Source of the DNA: Pseudoluteimonas sp047602125
GTDB lineage: Bacteria; Pseudomonadota; Gammaproteobacteria; Xanthomonadales; Xanthomonadaceae
DNA: 64,000 nt
Assembly: GCA_047602125.1 (NCBI GenBank)
Contig: JASGIB010000001.1
Span: forward strand, 868,001 to 932,000
Reading direction: 5' to 3'
Shown here: positions 36,074-45,049 of the stretch, one piece after another
How positions within the stretch are numbered: the first letter of the stretch is position 1
Layout of the letters: every line of letters begins with the position of its first letter
Notes under the pieces: generated by a model
The model's database searches: none
What the model was told of the DNA's origin: nothing
Seen by the model: only the letters and a program-made list of their open reading frames with translations
Position numbers and translations under genes: made by a program

Positions 36074-37977
36074 AGGGTTCCACGCTGTGCCCGGCATGGC
36101 CGTTCCTGCTGCTGGCGCTCGCCATTGCCGCGCTCTACTGGCCCGGGCGCGGCGGCGGCTTCGTGTTCGACGATTTCCCGAACATCGTCGACAACGCCGC
36201 GCTGCACGTGGCCAGTTGGGACCGGCACGCGTGGCTGGCGGCGGTGTTCTCCTCCGATTCCGGCCTGGGCCACCGCCCGCTGCCGATGGCGACCTTCGCG
36301 CTCAACCACGTCTTCACCGGCCTCGATCCGGCGCCGATGAAGCTGGCCAACATCGCCATCCACGCGCTCAACGCCTGCCTGGTGCTGGGCCTGCTGCGCG
36401 CGCTGCTGGCGCTGGCCGTTCCCGCGGTCGATGCGCGCCGCCGCGAATGGACCGCGCGCTTCGCGGCCGCGGCCTGGGCGCTGCATCCGATCAACCTGAT
36501 GGGCGTGCTGTTCGTGGTGCAGCGCATGGAAAGCCTGTGCCATGCGTTCGTGTTCGCCGGGCTGTGGCTGTACCTGCTCGGCCGGCAACGGCAACTCGCG
36601 GGCGAATCGGGCGGCTGGTGGCGCATCGCCGGCGGCATCGTCGGCGGCACCGCGCTCGGCGCGCTGTGCAAGGAATCGGCGGTGCTGTTGCCGTTGTACG
36701 CGGCTTGCGTGGAAACCTTGCTGCTGCGCTTCCGCGATGCACGGGGTGGCCGCGACCGCGGGCTGCAGGCGTTCTTCGGCATCGTGCTGGTGCTGCCCGC
36801 GATCCTCGGCTCGGCATGGCTGTTGCCGAAGATGCTGGCGGCCGATGCGTATGCGAACCGCGACTTCACCCTCGGCGAACGCCTGCTCACCGAAGGACGC
36901 GTAGTGCTGGGCTACCTGCGCTGGACCTTGTTCCCGTCGCTGCGCCAGTTCGGCCTGTACCACGACGACATCGTCGTCTCGCGCGGCCTGTTGCAGCCGG
37001 CCTCGACTGCATTCGCCCTCGCCGCGCTCGCGCTGCTGGCGGCGGTGGCGGTCGCGATGCGGAACCGACGCCCGCTGGTCGCGCTGGGCATCGCCTGGTT
37101 CCTCGGCGCGCAATTGCTGACCGCGACCATCGTGCCGCTGGAACTGGTGTTCGAGCACCGCAACTACTTCGCCTCGCTCGGCATCTGCCTCGCGGTCGCC
37201 GACCTGTTGCTGCTCGCGCCCCGCATCGAGGGCGCGCGGCGGATCGGCGTCCTGCTCGCGGTGCCGTGGCTGCTGTTGCTCGCGATGACCACCGCCCTGC
37301 GCGCGCGCGAATGGAGCGACCCGCTGCGTTTCGCCACCAGCGAAGCCGCCAAGCATCCGCTCTCGCCGCGCGCGACCTACGACCATGCGCGGCTGCTGGC
37401 GCTCGCGACCGGCTACAAGCCCGGTTCGCCGCTGCTGCCGCAGGCCTTCGCCGCGCTCGAACGTGCGCGCGCCGTCCCGGGCAGCGGCGTGCTTGCGTAC
37501 AGCGCGTTGCTGATCCTGGCCGCGCGCACGGACACGCCGCAGGAACCGGCATGGTGGAACGACATGTCGGCGCGGTTGCGCCGCGATCCCGTCGGCCCAC
37601 AAGAAACCAATGCCATCGCCAGCATCTCGCGTTGCGCCCGCGAGGGCGGTTGCGCCTTCCCGCGCGATGCCATGCTCGCCATGTTCGATGCCGCGCTGTC
37701 GCATGGCCCCAACGCCGAGATCTTCAATATCCAGGCCGACTACATGTTCAACGTCCTGCACGAAACCGACGCGTCACTGGCGCTGTCGCGGCGCGCCATC
37801 GAACTGCGCCCAGGCGAACCGCAGTACCGCATCAACCGCGCGCGGGTACTGATCGCGCTGGGCCGCGACCGCGAAGCGAAGGAAGACATCGCGGCCCTGC
37901 GCGGCATGGGCCTGGGCGACAACGAGGAAGCCGCGCGCGACCTCGAATCGCGGCTGGCGTCGCGCGGATCGCAATGA
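36070..37977 (+). CDS. Second GT-C-like/TPR membrane protein, paralogue of the preceding gene
   Basis: A 635-residue paralogue with the same plan: a first helix, the loop motif GRGGGFVFDDFPNIVDN, about ten helices, and a helical C-terminal region from about residue 430 (AEIFNIQADYMFNVLHETDASLALSRRAIELRPGEPQYRINRARVLIALG is a clear TPR-like stretch). Shared blocks with the preceding protein include WALHPINLMGVLFVVQRMES and IVPLELVFEHRNYFASLG against IPLELYFEHRNYLPAMLLG. Its start overlaps the upstream stop (ATGA at 36070), and its stop overlaps the next start. Two such proteins in tandem could act on the two pilins, or on donor and acceptor sides of one reaction; this is speculation. The assignment as GT-C rests on the DD loop motif and topology. 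Confidence 0.75.
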   Translation: MKGSTLCPAWPFLLLALAIAALYWPGRGGGFVFDDFPNIVDNAALHVASWDRHAWLAAVFSSDSGLGHRPLPMATFALNHVFTGLDPAPMKLANIAIHALNACLVLGLLRALLALAVPAVDARRREWTARFAAAAWALHPINLMGVLFVVQRMESLCHAFVFAGLWLYLLGRQRQLAGESGGWWRIAGGIVGGTALGALCKESAVLLPLYAACVETLLLRFRDARGGRDRGLQAFFGIVLVLPAILGSAWLLPKMLAADAYANRDFTLGERLLTEGRVVLGYLRWTLFPSLRQFGLYHDDIVVSRGLLQPASTAFALAALALLAAVAVAMRNRRPLVALGIAWFLGAQLLTATIVPLELVFEHRNYFASLGICLAVADLLLLAPRIEGARRIGVLLAVPWLLLLAMTTALRAREWSDPLRFATSEAAKHPLSPRATYDHARLLALATGYKPGSPLLPQAFAALERARAVPGSGVLAYSALLILAARTDTPQEPAWWNDMSARLRRDPVGPQETNAIASISRCAREGGCAFPRDAMLAMFDAALSHGPNAEIFNIQADYMFNVLHETDASLALSRRAIELRPGEPQYRINRARVLIALGRDREAKEDIAALRGMGLGDNEEAARDLESRLASRGSQ

Positions 37978-39095
37978 CCATGCGGGTACTGCTGACCGCG
38001 ACTTCCTACCCCTCCGACGAGGCGGACTGGAAGGGTCTTTTCATCCTGCGCATGGTCGAGGCCCTGTCCGCGCGCGACGACGTGGAACTGTCGGCATGGC
38101 TCCCGCCCGGCCCGGTTCCGGCCGGCGTCGCCCGCGCCACCACCGAAGGCGACGAAGCATGGCTGCAAGGCCTGCTGGAGGACGGCGGCATCGCGCAATT
38201 GCTGCGGCGCAGGCCGGTGCGCGGATGCATCGCCGCGATGGGCCTGTTGCGGCGCGAACGCGCCGCCTTCGCGCGTACCCCGACCGACGCCTACCACGCC
38301 AACTGGTTGCAGAACGCGCTGGCGCTGCCCGCCGACGGCGTGCCCGCGCTGCTCACCGTGCTCGGCACCGACATGCAATTGCTGCGCCTGCCGGGAATGC
38401 GCGCGCTCCTGCGCCGCAAGCTGCGCGGCCGCGCGGTGGCCATCTGCCCGAACGCGGAATGGATGCTGCCGGCGCTGCACGAGGCATTCGGCGACATCGC
38501 GACGGTGCGCTGCGTGCCGTTCGGCATCGATGCGCGCTGGTATGCGCTCGAACGCCGCTTCGAAGGCGGCGGCGTTCCAGCATGGCTGTGCGTGTCGCGG
38601 ATCACGGCGGACAAGATCGGCCCGCTGTTCGATTGGACCGCGCCGTACTTCGCCGATGGAGGCGGCGAACTGCACCTGTTCGGTCCGATGCAGGACCGGC
38701 TGGAACTGCCGGAATGGGTGCGCTGGCATGGGCCGGCCACGCCCGACGCCCTGCGCGACGAATGGTTCCCGCGGGCGCACGGCTTGATCACGCTCAGCCG
38801 CCATGCCGAAGGCCGGCCGCAGGTGATGCTTGAAGCCCTGGCCTCCGGCCTGCCCATCGTCGCCTCGCGCCTGCCCGCGCACGACGACCTGCTCGCGGGC
38901 GGCGAAGGCGGCGTGCTTTGCGCATCGGCAGGCGAAGCACAAGCCGCGCTGCGCGCGCTCGCCGATCCCGCGGCCAACCGCGCCCTGGGGCTGCACGGAC
39001 GCGCGCGCATGCAGGCCGGCATCGGCACCTGGGGCGATTGCGCCGAACGCTACGTTACGCTCTACCGGGCATTGCTCGACCAGGCCAGGGGATGA
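37974..39095 (+). CDS. Glycosyltransferase family 4-like enzyme
   Basis: A 373-residue retaining-type GT-B glycosyltransferase, probably cytoplasmic and membrane-associated. It begins MRVLLTATSYPSDEADWKGLFILRMVEAL, the usual first Rossmann strand and loop. The C-terminal nucleotide-sugar domain has AWLCVSRITADKIGPLF and the E-x7-E-like block EGRPQVMLEALASGLPIVAS. Sugar specificity cannot be read. The start at 37974 overlaps the previous stop by 4 bases (an alternative ATG lies two codons later). It belongs to the five-gene plus-strand operon after the pilins. Confidence 0.85.
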   Translation: MTMRVLLTATSYPSDEADWKGLFILRMVEALSARDDVELSAWLPPGPVPAGVARATTEGDEAWLQGLLEDGGIAQLLRRRPVRGCIAAMGLLRRERAAFARTPTDAYHANWLQNALALPADGVPALLTVLGTDMQLLRLPGMRALLRRKLRGRAVAICPNAEWMLPALHEAFGDIATVRCVPFGIDARWYALERRFEGGGVPAWLCVSRITADKIGPLFDWTAPYFADGGGELHLFGPMQDRLELPEWVRWHGPATPDALRDEWFPRAHGLITLSRHAEGRPQVMLEALASGLPIVASRLPAHDDLLAGGEGGVLCASAGEAQAALRALADPAANRALGLHGRARMQAGIGTWGDCAERYVTLYRALLDQARG

Positions 39096-40006
39096 ACGAC
39101 ACCGTTTTCCTGCTCGGCGCCGGCGGATTCATCGGCCAGCGCCTTGCCCACCGGATCGCGGACGGCGGTCGCGACGTGATCGCCGCGACGCGGCGCCCGG
39201 TCGCGTTCGATCATCCCCGCATCCGCAACGCGGTCGAGCCCTGGGATGATCGCGCCCAGTTCGCCCGCTGGACCGATGGCTGCAATGCGATCGTGCACGC
39301 CGCCTCGTCCAGCACGCCCGGCAGCAGCGCCGCGCAACCGCAGCTCGAAGGCAACCTGCGCACCACGCTGGCGCTGGTCGAGGCCCTGCAGGATGCGCCG
39401 GCGAGTCGGCTGCTGTTCCTGTCCTCGGGCGGAACGCTCTACGGCGACCGCGATTCGCCCGCCGCCGAGGATGCCCCGTTGCGCCCGCGCTCCTACCACG
39501 GCGCGGGCAAGATCGCGGCCGAATCCTTCATCCGCGCATGGGCCGAGCAGTACGCGGGAACCGCCATCGTGCTGCGCCCCTCCAACGTCTACGGCCCCGG
39601 CCAGCCGGCGCGCAGCGGTTTCGGCATCATCCCCGCGGCATTCGATTGCGCCATGCACGGCAAGCCGTTGACCGTCTGGGGCGACGGCACGACGGTCCGC
39701 GATTACCTGTACATCGACGACCTGCTCGCGCTGTGCGAAGCGGCGCTCGGGCAACCGCTCGACGCCGGCGCGTGGACCTTCAATGCCGCCAACGGCACCG
39801 GCGTTTCCCTCGGGACCCTGCTCGACATGATCGGTGCCATCGCCGGCCACCCGGTCGAACGCCGCCACGAGCCGGCGCGGCGCGTCGACATCCATGCAAT
39901 CGCCTTCGACAACGGCGCCGCGCGCGCGGCGTTCGACTGGACGCCGAAGACCGGGCTCGAAGACGGCCTGCGCCTCACGTGGGAGTGGATCCGGCGGCAG
40001 GCATGA
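39092..40006 (+). CDS. NAD(P)-dependent sugar epimerase/dehydratase (extended SDR)
   Basis: A 304-residue extended short-chain dehydrogenase/reductase acting on nucleotide sugars. The cofactor loop is FLLGAGGFIGQRLA (G-x-x-G-x-x-G type). The catalytic Tyr/Lys pair is in SYHGAGKIAAES (Y-x-x-x-K), preceded by the Ser of LLFLSSGGTLYG. Substrate-side motifs are RPSNVYGPGQP and TVRDYLYIDDL, as in UDP-glucose 4-epimerase-like enzymes. It overlaps both neighbouring genes by 4 bases. It probably supplies the nucleotide sugar used by the glycosyltransferases of this operon; the exact product is unknown. Confidence 0.88.
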   Translation: MNDTVFLLGAGGFIGQRLAHRIADGGRDVIAATRRPVAFDHPRIRNAVEPWDDRAQFARWTDGCNAIVHAASSSTPGSSAAQPQLEGNLRTTLALVEALQDAPASRLLFLSSGGTLYGDRDSPAAEDAPLRPRSYHGAGKIAAESFIRAWAEQYAGTAIVLRPSNVYGPGQPARSGFGIIPAAFDCAMHGKPLTVWGDGTTVRDYLYIDDLLALCEAALGQPLDAGAWTFNAANGTGVSLGTLLDMIGAIAGHPVERRHEPARRVDIHAIAFDNGAARAAFDWTPKTGLEDGLRLTWEWIRRQA

Positions 40007-41022
40007 GCGAGGACGCCCGCCCGATCGTCTCGGTCTGCATCGCCAACTACAACGGCGAAAACCTGCTTCCCGATTGCATCGATTCGGTGTTGTCGCAGTG
40101 CCTGGGCGCGCGCTTCGAGATCCTCGTGCACGACGATGCCTCGGCCGACGGTTCGCTGGCATTGCTCGCCGGGCGCTATCCGCAGGCGCACGTGATCGCG
40201 TCTGCGGAAAACGCCGGCTTCTGCGTCGCCAACAACCGCATGGCGGACGCGGCGACCGGCGATTTCCTGCTGCTGCTCAACAACGATGCCGCGCTCGATC
40301 CCGACGCGCTGCGCGTCCTGCTCTCGGAAGCCGAGCGCATCGGCGGCGATGCGATCCTCACCCTCCCGCAGCACGACTGGGAAACGGGAGCGCTGGTCGA
40401 TCGCGGTTGCCTGCTCGATCCGTTCTGCAACCCGGTGCCGAACCACGATCCGGCGCGCATGGACGTCGCCTACGTGATCGGCGCCTGCCTGTGGATCCCG
40501 CAACGGCTCTGGCACGAACTCGGCGGCTTTCCGGCCTCGTTCGGTTCGCTGGCCGAGGACATGCTACTGTGCTGCGCCGCGCGCCTGCGCGGCGTGCCGG
40601 TGCGCTGTATCGAGGGCAGCGCCTACAGCCACCGGCAGGGTGCGAGCTTCGGCGGCAATCGCGCCGACGGCGGATTGCGCACCACCTATCGCCGGCGTGC
40701 GCTGAGCGAGCGCAACAAGACCACGGTGCTGGCGGCCTGCACGCCGGGATGGATCGCCTGGCCATTGCTGACGCTACACCTGCTCGCGTTGTACGCGGAG
40801 GGCGCGATCATCTCGCTGCTCCGTCGCGATGGGCGGTTGTGGCGCGAGGTCTACCGGCCGGTGCTTCCCGCCCTCCTCGCCCCGGATGCGGGATGGCGAT
40901 CGCTCCGACGCCGGTTGCAGGCGACCCGGCGCGTGACGCAACGGCAGTGGTGGCAGGCGTTCACGTGGATGCCGCGCAAGCTCGCGCTGTTGCTGCGGCA
41001 CGGCTTGCCGGAACTGCGCTGA
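40003..41022 (+). CDS. Glycosyltransferase family 2 protein
   Basis: A 339-residue inverting GT-A glycosyltransferase, rhamnosyltransferase-like in layout. It begins VSVCIANYNGENLLPDCIDSVL, the family's first strand. EILVHDDASADGS holds the nucleotide Asp, and LLLLNNDAALDPDAL the metal-binding Asn-Asp-Asp in place of D-x-D. A hydrophobic segment near 250-270 (WIAWPLLTLHLLALYAEGAII) suggests membrane association. It is the last gene of the plus-strand operon, ending 3 bases before the convergent methyltransferase gene. Confidence 0.88.
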   Translation: MSEDARPIVSVCIANYNGENLLPDCIDSVLSQCLGARFEILVHDDASADGSLALLAGRYPQAHVIASAENAGFCVANNRMADAATGDFLLLLNNDAALDPDALRVLLSEAERIGGDAILTLPQHDWETGALVDRGCLLDPFCNPVPNHDPARMDVAYVIGACLWIPQRLWHELGGFPASFGSLAEDMLLCCAARLRGVPVRCIEGSAYSHRQGASFGGNRADGGLRTTYRRRALSERNKTTVLAACTPGWIAWPLLTLHLLALYAEGAIISLLRRDGRLWREVYRPVLPALLAPDAGWRSLRRRLQATRRVTQRQWWQAFTWMPRKLALLLRHGLPELR

Positions 41023-41025
41023 AGC

Positions 41026-41796
41026 TCAAGCCGGCTTGCGGAACAGGAAGAACGGTTCGCGCGGATTGACGCCGGCCTTGTCCGGGTCCACGTCGCCGAG
41101 CAGGTCCGCATGGGCGCGGACGTGCGATTCGAAACCCGTTGCGGCGAAGCGTTCGAAGATGTCGCGGCCGAACAATCGCACATGGTCTTCCTGCCCGTAC
41201 GCCTGCAGCCGCGCTTCGGGCGTGTCGATGCCCGGATCGCGCCACGTGCCATGCAGCATGGCGCTGTACGGCGTCTGCAGAATCGCGAAGCCGCCGGGCG
41301 CGAGCACGCGCGCCACCTCGCCCAGGGCCTTGCGTTCGTCGTCGACGTGCTCGAGCACGTGGTTCGCGATGGCCAGGTCGAAGGCGCCGTCGGCGAACGG
41401 CATGGCCTCGATGTCGATTTTCCGCACGTCCGGCCCGGACGGATACAGGTCGCAGCGCACGTATTCGGCCGGCAGCGCCGCGGCGATGCGCGGCGACAAG
41501 CGGCGCTCGGGCGCGAAGTGCAGCACGCGCGCACCGCGGATGCGGTCGAAGATCCCCGACGCGCGCATGTACAGCAGCAGGTGGCGTTCGCGGTCGTGCG
41601 CGCCGCAGCGCGGGCACTCGAAATGTTCGACGTCGCTGCCGATGCCGTCCAGCGCGGCCATCAGCGGAGGCACCCCGCGCGCGCCATCGCGGTACGGCAT
41701 GAAGCGCCAGACCGAATGCCCGCACATGGCGCAGCGGCGCCGGCCGCCGGGCAGCCACCCGGCCAGGGCGTAACGCATCAGTTTCAACGGATCCAT
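41026..41796 (-). CDS. SAM-dependent methyltransferase with N-terminal zinc ribbon
   Basis: A 256-residue class I methyltransferase. An N-terminal zinc finger is indicated by Cys22/Cys25 and Cys61/Cys64 (CAMC...CPRC). The SAM-binding domain starts with ARVLHFAPERRLS and continues with the methyltransferase-11 blocks MPFADGAFDLAIANHVLEHVDDERKAL and VLAPGGFAILQTPY. Proteins of this shape occur in surface-polysaccharide clusters and probably methylate a sugar. It is the last gene of the ten-gene minus-strand operon, 16 bases after a GT2 gene. The ATG at 41796 gives the conserved zinc-ribbon start; longer in-frame versions are the GT2 gene in another frame. Confidence 0.85.
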   Translation of the reverse strand: MDPLKLMRYALAGWLPGGRRRCAMCGHSVWRFMPYRDGARGVPPLMAALDGIGSDVEHFECPRCGAHDRERHLLLYMRASGIFDRIRGARVLHFAPERRLSPRIAAALPAEYVRCDLYPSGPDVRKIDIEAMPFADGAFDLAIANHVLEHVDDERKALGEVARVLAPGGFAILQTPYSAMLHGTWRDPGIDTPEARLQAYGQEDHVRLFGRDIFERFAATGFESHVRAHADLLGDVDPDKAGVNPREPFFLFRKPA

Positions 41797-41812
41797 GCCG
41801 TTCCCCAGTCTC

Positions 41813-42763
41813 CTAGCGCCGATACAGTACGCGCAGCGGCTTGCCCGATGCATCGCGCCGGAAACGGCCGAGCGCTTCCTTCGCCGCCATGCGCAAGATG
41901 TTCGCCGCGACCAGCCCATGCGTCCTGGTCGCGCCATAGGGAGATGCGGCGAACACGCGCGGTTTCCATTCCCGCCACAACGACCAATCCCGCGTGCGCA
42001 AACAGCGGAAGAACACGCGGCGCAGGAAATCGGCGATGCCGTGCGCGTAGTCGTCGTCGGCGACAAGTTCCCGAGGCACGCTCTGGATCGCCTGCCAGTA
42101 AAAGTCTCGAACCAGATCGTTGGCGCTGAGCACCAGCGACCCTTGCGTGTTCACCCGGTAGGCAGTGAGCGGTTCCCGGATATGGCCCAGCCAACCTCGT
42201 CGGGCCTGCCATAAATGCACTTGGTAATCGATCTGGTCGATCACGAGCCAGCCCGCGATGCTTTCGATGCGGAAAAGGACCGAGCTGTTGTTGAGGGCGT
42301 TTCCACGACGCAACAAGGCCGCCAATTCGATGCGCTCGTCCTCGATGTCGTTGAATACACCCATCTCCGCGCCACCTTCGTCCACCAGGATCGCATTGGT
42401 ATACACCGCGCCGCATTCGGGATGGGCTTCCATGAAGGAGAGTTGCCGCTGCAGCTTTCCCGGCAACCAATAATCGTCACCATCCACGCGCGCGACGAAT
42501 TCGCCATCCGCGGATGCAAGCAGGTCGCACATGTTCGCGGCCGCGCCGAAATTCGACTCGCGCAGGAAATGCTTCAGTCGGGATCCGTATTCAATCGCCA
42601 ATGTCCGGACAACTTCGCTGGTGCCATCAGTGGATGCATCGTCCCCGACGAGGACCTGGACATCCGCATCGACCTGTTGATCGAGGATGCTGCGCAGGCA
42701 GGTTTCGATCAGGTTGCGCTGGTTGTAGGTCACCACGCACACGCTGATTCGGGGGCGGTTCAT
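41813..42763 (-). CDS. Glycosyltransferase family 2 protein
   Basis: A 316-residue GT-A glycosyltransferase. It begins MNRPRISVCVVTYNQRNLIETCLRSIL; the nucleotide site is QVLVGDDASTDGT and the metal motif is ARVDGDDYWLPGKLQRQ (D-x-D-D). AAYTN-like AVYTNAILVDEG is typical of capsular/teichoic-type GT2 enzymes. The C-terminal 80 residues are basic and aromatic without clear membrane helices. The start overlaps the flippase stop (ATGA at 42760-42763). It probably adds a sugar to the lipid-linked glycan that the flippase exports. Confidence 0.88.
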   Translation of the reverse strand: MNRPRISVCVVTYNQRNLIETCLRSILDQQVDADVQVLVGDDASTDGTSEVVRTLAIEYGSRLKHFLRESNFGAAANMCDLLASADGEFVARVDGDDYWLPGKLQRQLSFMEAHPECGAVYTNAILVDEGGAEMGVFNDIEDERIELAALLRRGNALNNSSVLFRIESIAGWLVIDQIDYQVHLWQARRGWLGHIREPLTAYRVNTQGSLVLSANDLVRDFYWQAIQSVPRELVADDDYAHGIADFLRRVFFRCLRTRDWSLWREWKPRVFAASPYGATRTHGLVAANILRMAAKEALGRFRRDASGKPLRVLYRR

Positions 42764-44244
42764 CGGCCGAGATCCTTCGCGGGCGCAATGCGCCCCATCC
42801 GAAAGGCCTTCCACAGTTCGATCGATTCGCGCCACGGCGCGATCTTCGTCGAGGCGGCACCGGCGACATACACGAAAACCGCGACAAGGACGGCCATCGC
42901 CAGCGACATCGGCGCGCCCTTCGTCCAGCGCATCGCCAACCACGCAGCACCGATCGACGCCGCGGTCAGCAGCAAGGTCGCGGACTGGTCGCGCAATTGC
43001 TCGAACGCGCCATACCCGACGAGCGCCTTCGCATGGCGCGTGTTGATGAAGATCGCCAACACGCCCGTAATCAACACGGCCCAGGCCACGGCCTGGATGC
43101 CATGCATGCTGCCCAGCACGACAAGCGGGGCCGAGACCAGGAATTTCGCGATTTCGAGCCGGAACACCAGGTCGGACCGGCCACGCGCACCGATCGCGGC
43201 GAGATTCAGCACGTGCAGCGGCCAGAACATCGCGGCGAGGGCCAGCACGCTCAGCACCGGGGCCGCGGGCGCCCATTTCGCGCCATACAGGACGATGATC
43301 AGCGGCTTGGCGACCAGCGCGATGCCGGCCATGCACGGCGCGAACACGAAGATGGCCAGCCTCAACGACAACCGCATCGCCCCGGCGAGCTTCGCCGGCT
43401 GGTCCGCGACGGTCGAGAACACGGGCAGGCCGACGCGGTTGAGTAGGCCGCCCATGAACTGCGCCGGCGCCTGCTGGGTGTCCTGCGCGAGGGAATAGAA
43501 CCCGAGCGACCTCGCGTCCAGCACGCGCCCGATCAGCAGCGATTGCAGGCGCACCGAGACGGTGTTCAACGCATTGGCCAGCAGCATGTAGCCGCCGAAG
43601 CGGAACAAGCCGCGGAACGCCGACATGTCGAAGCGCCCACGCGGGCGCCAGCCCGAGAACATCCACAGCAGCAGCGCACGCATGGCCGCTCCCGCCACCG
43701 ATTGCCACACCAGGCTCCAGACGCCGAAGCCGCGCCATGCCAGCGCCACGGCGAGCACCCCGGAACACAACGATGCGATGAATTCGGCGGCGGCGCGGGT
43801 CCGGAAATCGAGCCGCAGCGTCAGTACCGCGTTCGGCACGGCCGCGATCGCGCCCATGGGCAGCGTCAGGACCAGCAGGCGCATCAGCCGGGTCAGTTCG
43901 GGTTGCGAATAAAAACCGGCGATCGCGGGCGCGGCCAGCCATAGCGCCAAAGCAAGCGCGATGCCGGCGGCCAGGCTGGTCAGGAAGGCCGTGGTTTCGT
44001 CGTTTTCGGTGGGAACCTGCTTCTGCACCAGGGCGATGCCGAAGCCACCGTCCACCATCAGGGCCGCGAACAGGGTGAACACGAGCAGCATGGCGACCAT
44101 GCCGAAGTCCGCCGGATGCAGCAGGCGCGCAAGGACGATGGTGACGACGAACTGCACGCCGTAACGCGAAGCGATTTCGAGCGCGCTCCACCAGGCGGCA
44201 TGCGTGGCGCGGTGGGTCAGCGTCGGAATATCCTGCTTTTGCAC
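42760..44244 (-). CDS. Oligosaccharide flippase (Wzx/WzxC-like, MOP superfamily)
   Basis: A 494-residue inner-membrane protein with about 14 hydrophobic helices. It starts HRATHAAWWSALEIASRYGVQFVVTIVLARLLHPADFGMVAM, the typical WzxC/TuaB lipopolysaccharide-exporter N-terminus with the conserved P-A-D-F-G. Further blocks are DGGFGIALVQKQVP and ARSLGFYSLAQDTQQAPAQFM. It should move undecaprenyl-linked oligosaccharides to the periplasmic face, where the GT-C-like proteins could use them. No Wzy polymerase or initiating phosphoglycosyl transferase is present in the window. Confidence 0.92.
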   Translation of the reverse strand: MQKQDIPTLTHRATHAAWWSALEIASRYGVQFVVTIVLARLLHPADFGMVAMLLVFTLFAALMVDGGFGIALVQKQVPTENDETTAFLTSLAAGIALALALWLAAPAIAGFYSQPELTRLMRLLVLTLPMGAIAAVPNAVLTLRLDFRTRAAAEFIASLCSGVLAVALAWRGFGVWSLVWQSVAGAAMRALLLWMFSGWRPRGRFDMSAFRGLFRFGGYMLLANALNTVSVRLQSLLIGRVLDARSLGFYSLAQDTQQAPAQFMGGLLNRVGLPVFSTVADQPAKLAGAMRLSLRLAIFVFAPCMAGIALVAKPLIIVLYGAKWAPAAPVLSVLALAAMFWPLHVLNLAAIGARGRSDLVFRLEIAKFLVSAPLVVLGSMHGIQAVAWAVLITGVLAIFINTRHAKALVGYGAFEQLRDQSATLLLTAASIGAAWLAMRWTKGAPMSLAMAVLVAVFVYVAGAASTKIAPWRESIELWKAFRMGRIAPAKDLGR

Positions 44245-44329
44245 AATGGGGATGTTCCCGCAAATCAGGGGCGTTACTCGCCCTGGACGGAGTTTGCCGA
44301 GATCCGGCGGAAACGAATGGCCTCCAGGC

Positions 44330-45046
44330 TCAGGGCAGCGTACCGATGCACATCAGGCGCTCGCTGCTTTCAAGGTACTTCAAACCGCTTTCCACCAAGC
44401 ATGCACGCAGCGCGGCCGGATCCGTCACCCCGTCCCTGATCAACTGGTCTTCGTGGAACTGCTTGCCCTTGCCCACTGGAACGACGGCCACATCGCTGCA
44501 GACCTTACGCATCAACGCGGTTATTTCGTCCATGTGGAAAAAACGGATGTCATACAGCGGGTCATCCACTTTCTTCCGGTCGAAATAGTCGACGAATTGG
44601 ACATTATGCGCATTGTGTACCGTCACGATCATCCGGCGCTTGCTGATCCTTGCCTGTTCCGCCGCCAGCGACAGGATTTGATCATCCGAGAACAGTATCC
44701 AGAATCCATTGTGGTAGGTGACGTCGAAGGCGCCATCTGCGAATGGCATGTCGAATGCGCTCATGTGGTGGATGGCGCTTGCGAAATCCGGAAACTGGCG
44801 CCTGGCCCGCGCGACGGCTTCGGCCGAGAAATCCATGCCTTCGCAATCGATGCCGCGCCTGCGCAACTCGCCCATGTCGCGGAAGCTACCTGCGGCGACC
44901 TCGAGCACGTGGCGTTCGTCGCCTTCAAGCATGGCGTGAATGTAATAGGCGTGCCGGAGGTCGTTCTGGTAGTGGTCGAAAATATCGACCCACTTCCGGT
45001 CCCAGTCGCCACTGCTTGATGACGGGTCGAGGTTGCGAAGTTGCAT
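44330..45046 (-). CDS. Class I SAM-dependent methyltransferase
   Basis: A 238-residue methyltransferase. The SAM-binding motif I is VLEVAAGSFRDMGEL (about residues 47-61), followed by GMDFSAEAVARARRQFP and the MSAFDMPFADGAFDVTYHNGF block. The N-terminus is Trp/Asp-rich (SSSSGDWDRKWVDIFDHYQ), and the C-terminus HEDQLIRDGVTDPAALRACLVE is not recognised. The substrate is unknown. It starts 3 bases after the ATP-grasp gene and is followed by an 85-base gap before the flippase. Base composition is lower in GC than flanking genes, like the next four genes upstream, which points to shared recent origin. Confidence 0.85.
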   Translation of the reverse strand: MQLRNLDPSSSSGDWDRKWVDIFDHYQNDLRHAYYIHAMLEGDERHVLEVAAGSFRDMGELRRRGIDCEGMDFSAEAVARARRQFPDFASAIHHMSAFDMPFADGAFDVTYHNGFWILFSDDQILSLAAEQARISKRRMIVTVHNAHNVQFVDYFDRKKVDDPLYDIRFFHMDEITALMRKVCSDVAVVPVGKGKQFHEDQLIRDGVTDPAALRACLVESGLKYLESSERLMCIGTLP

Positions 45047-45049
45047 GAT

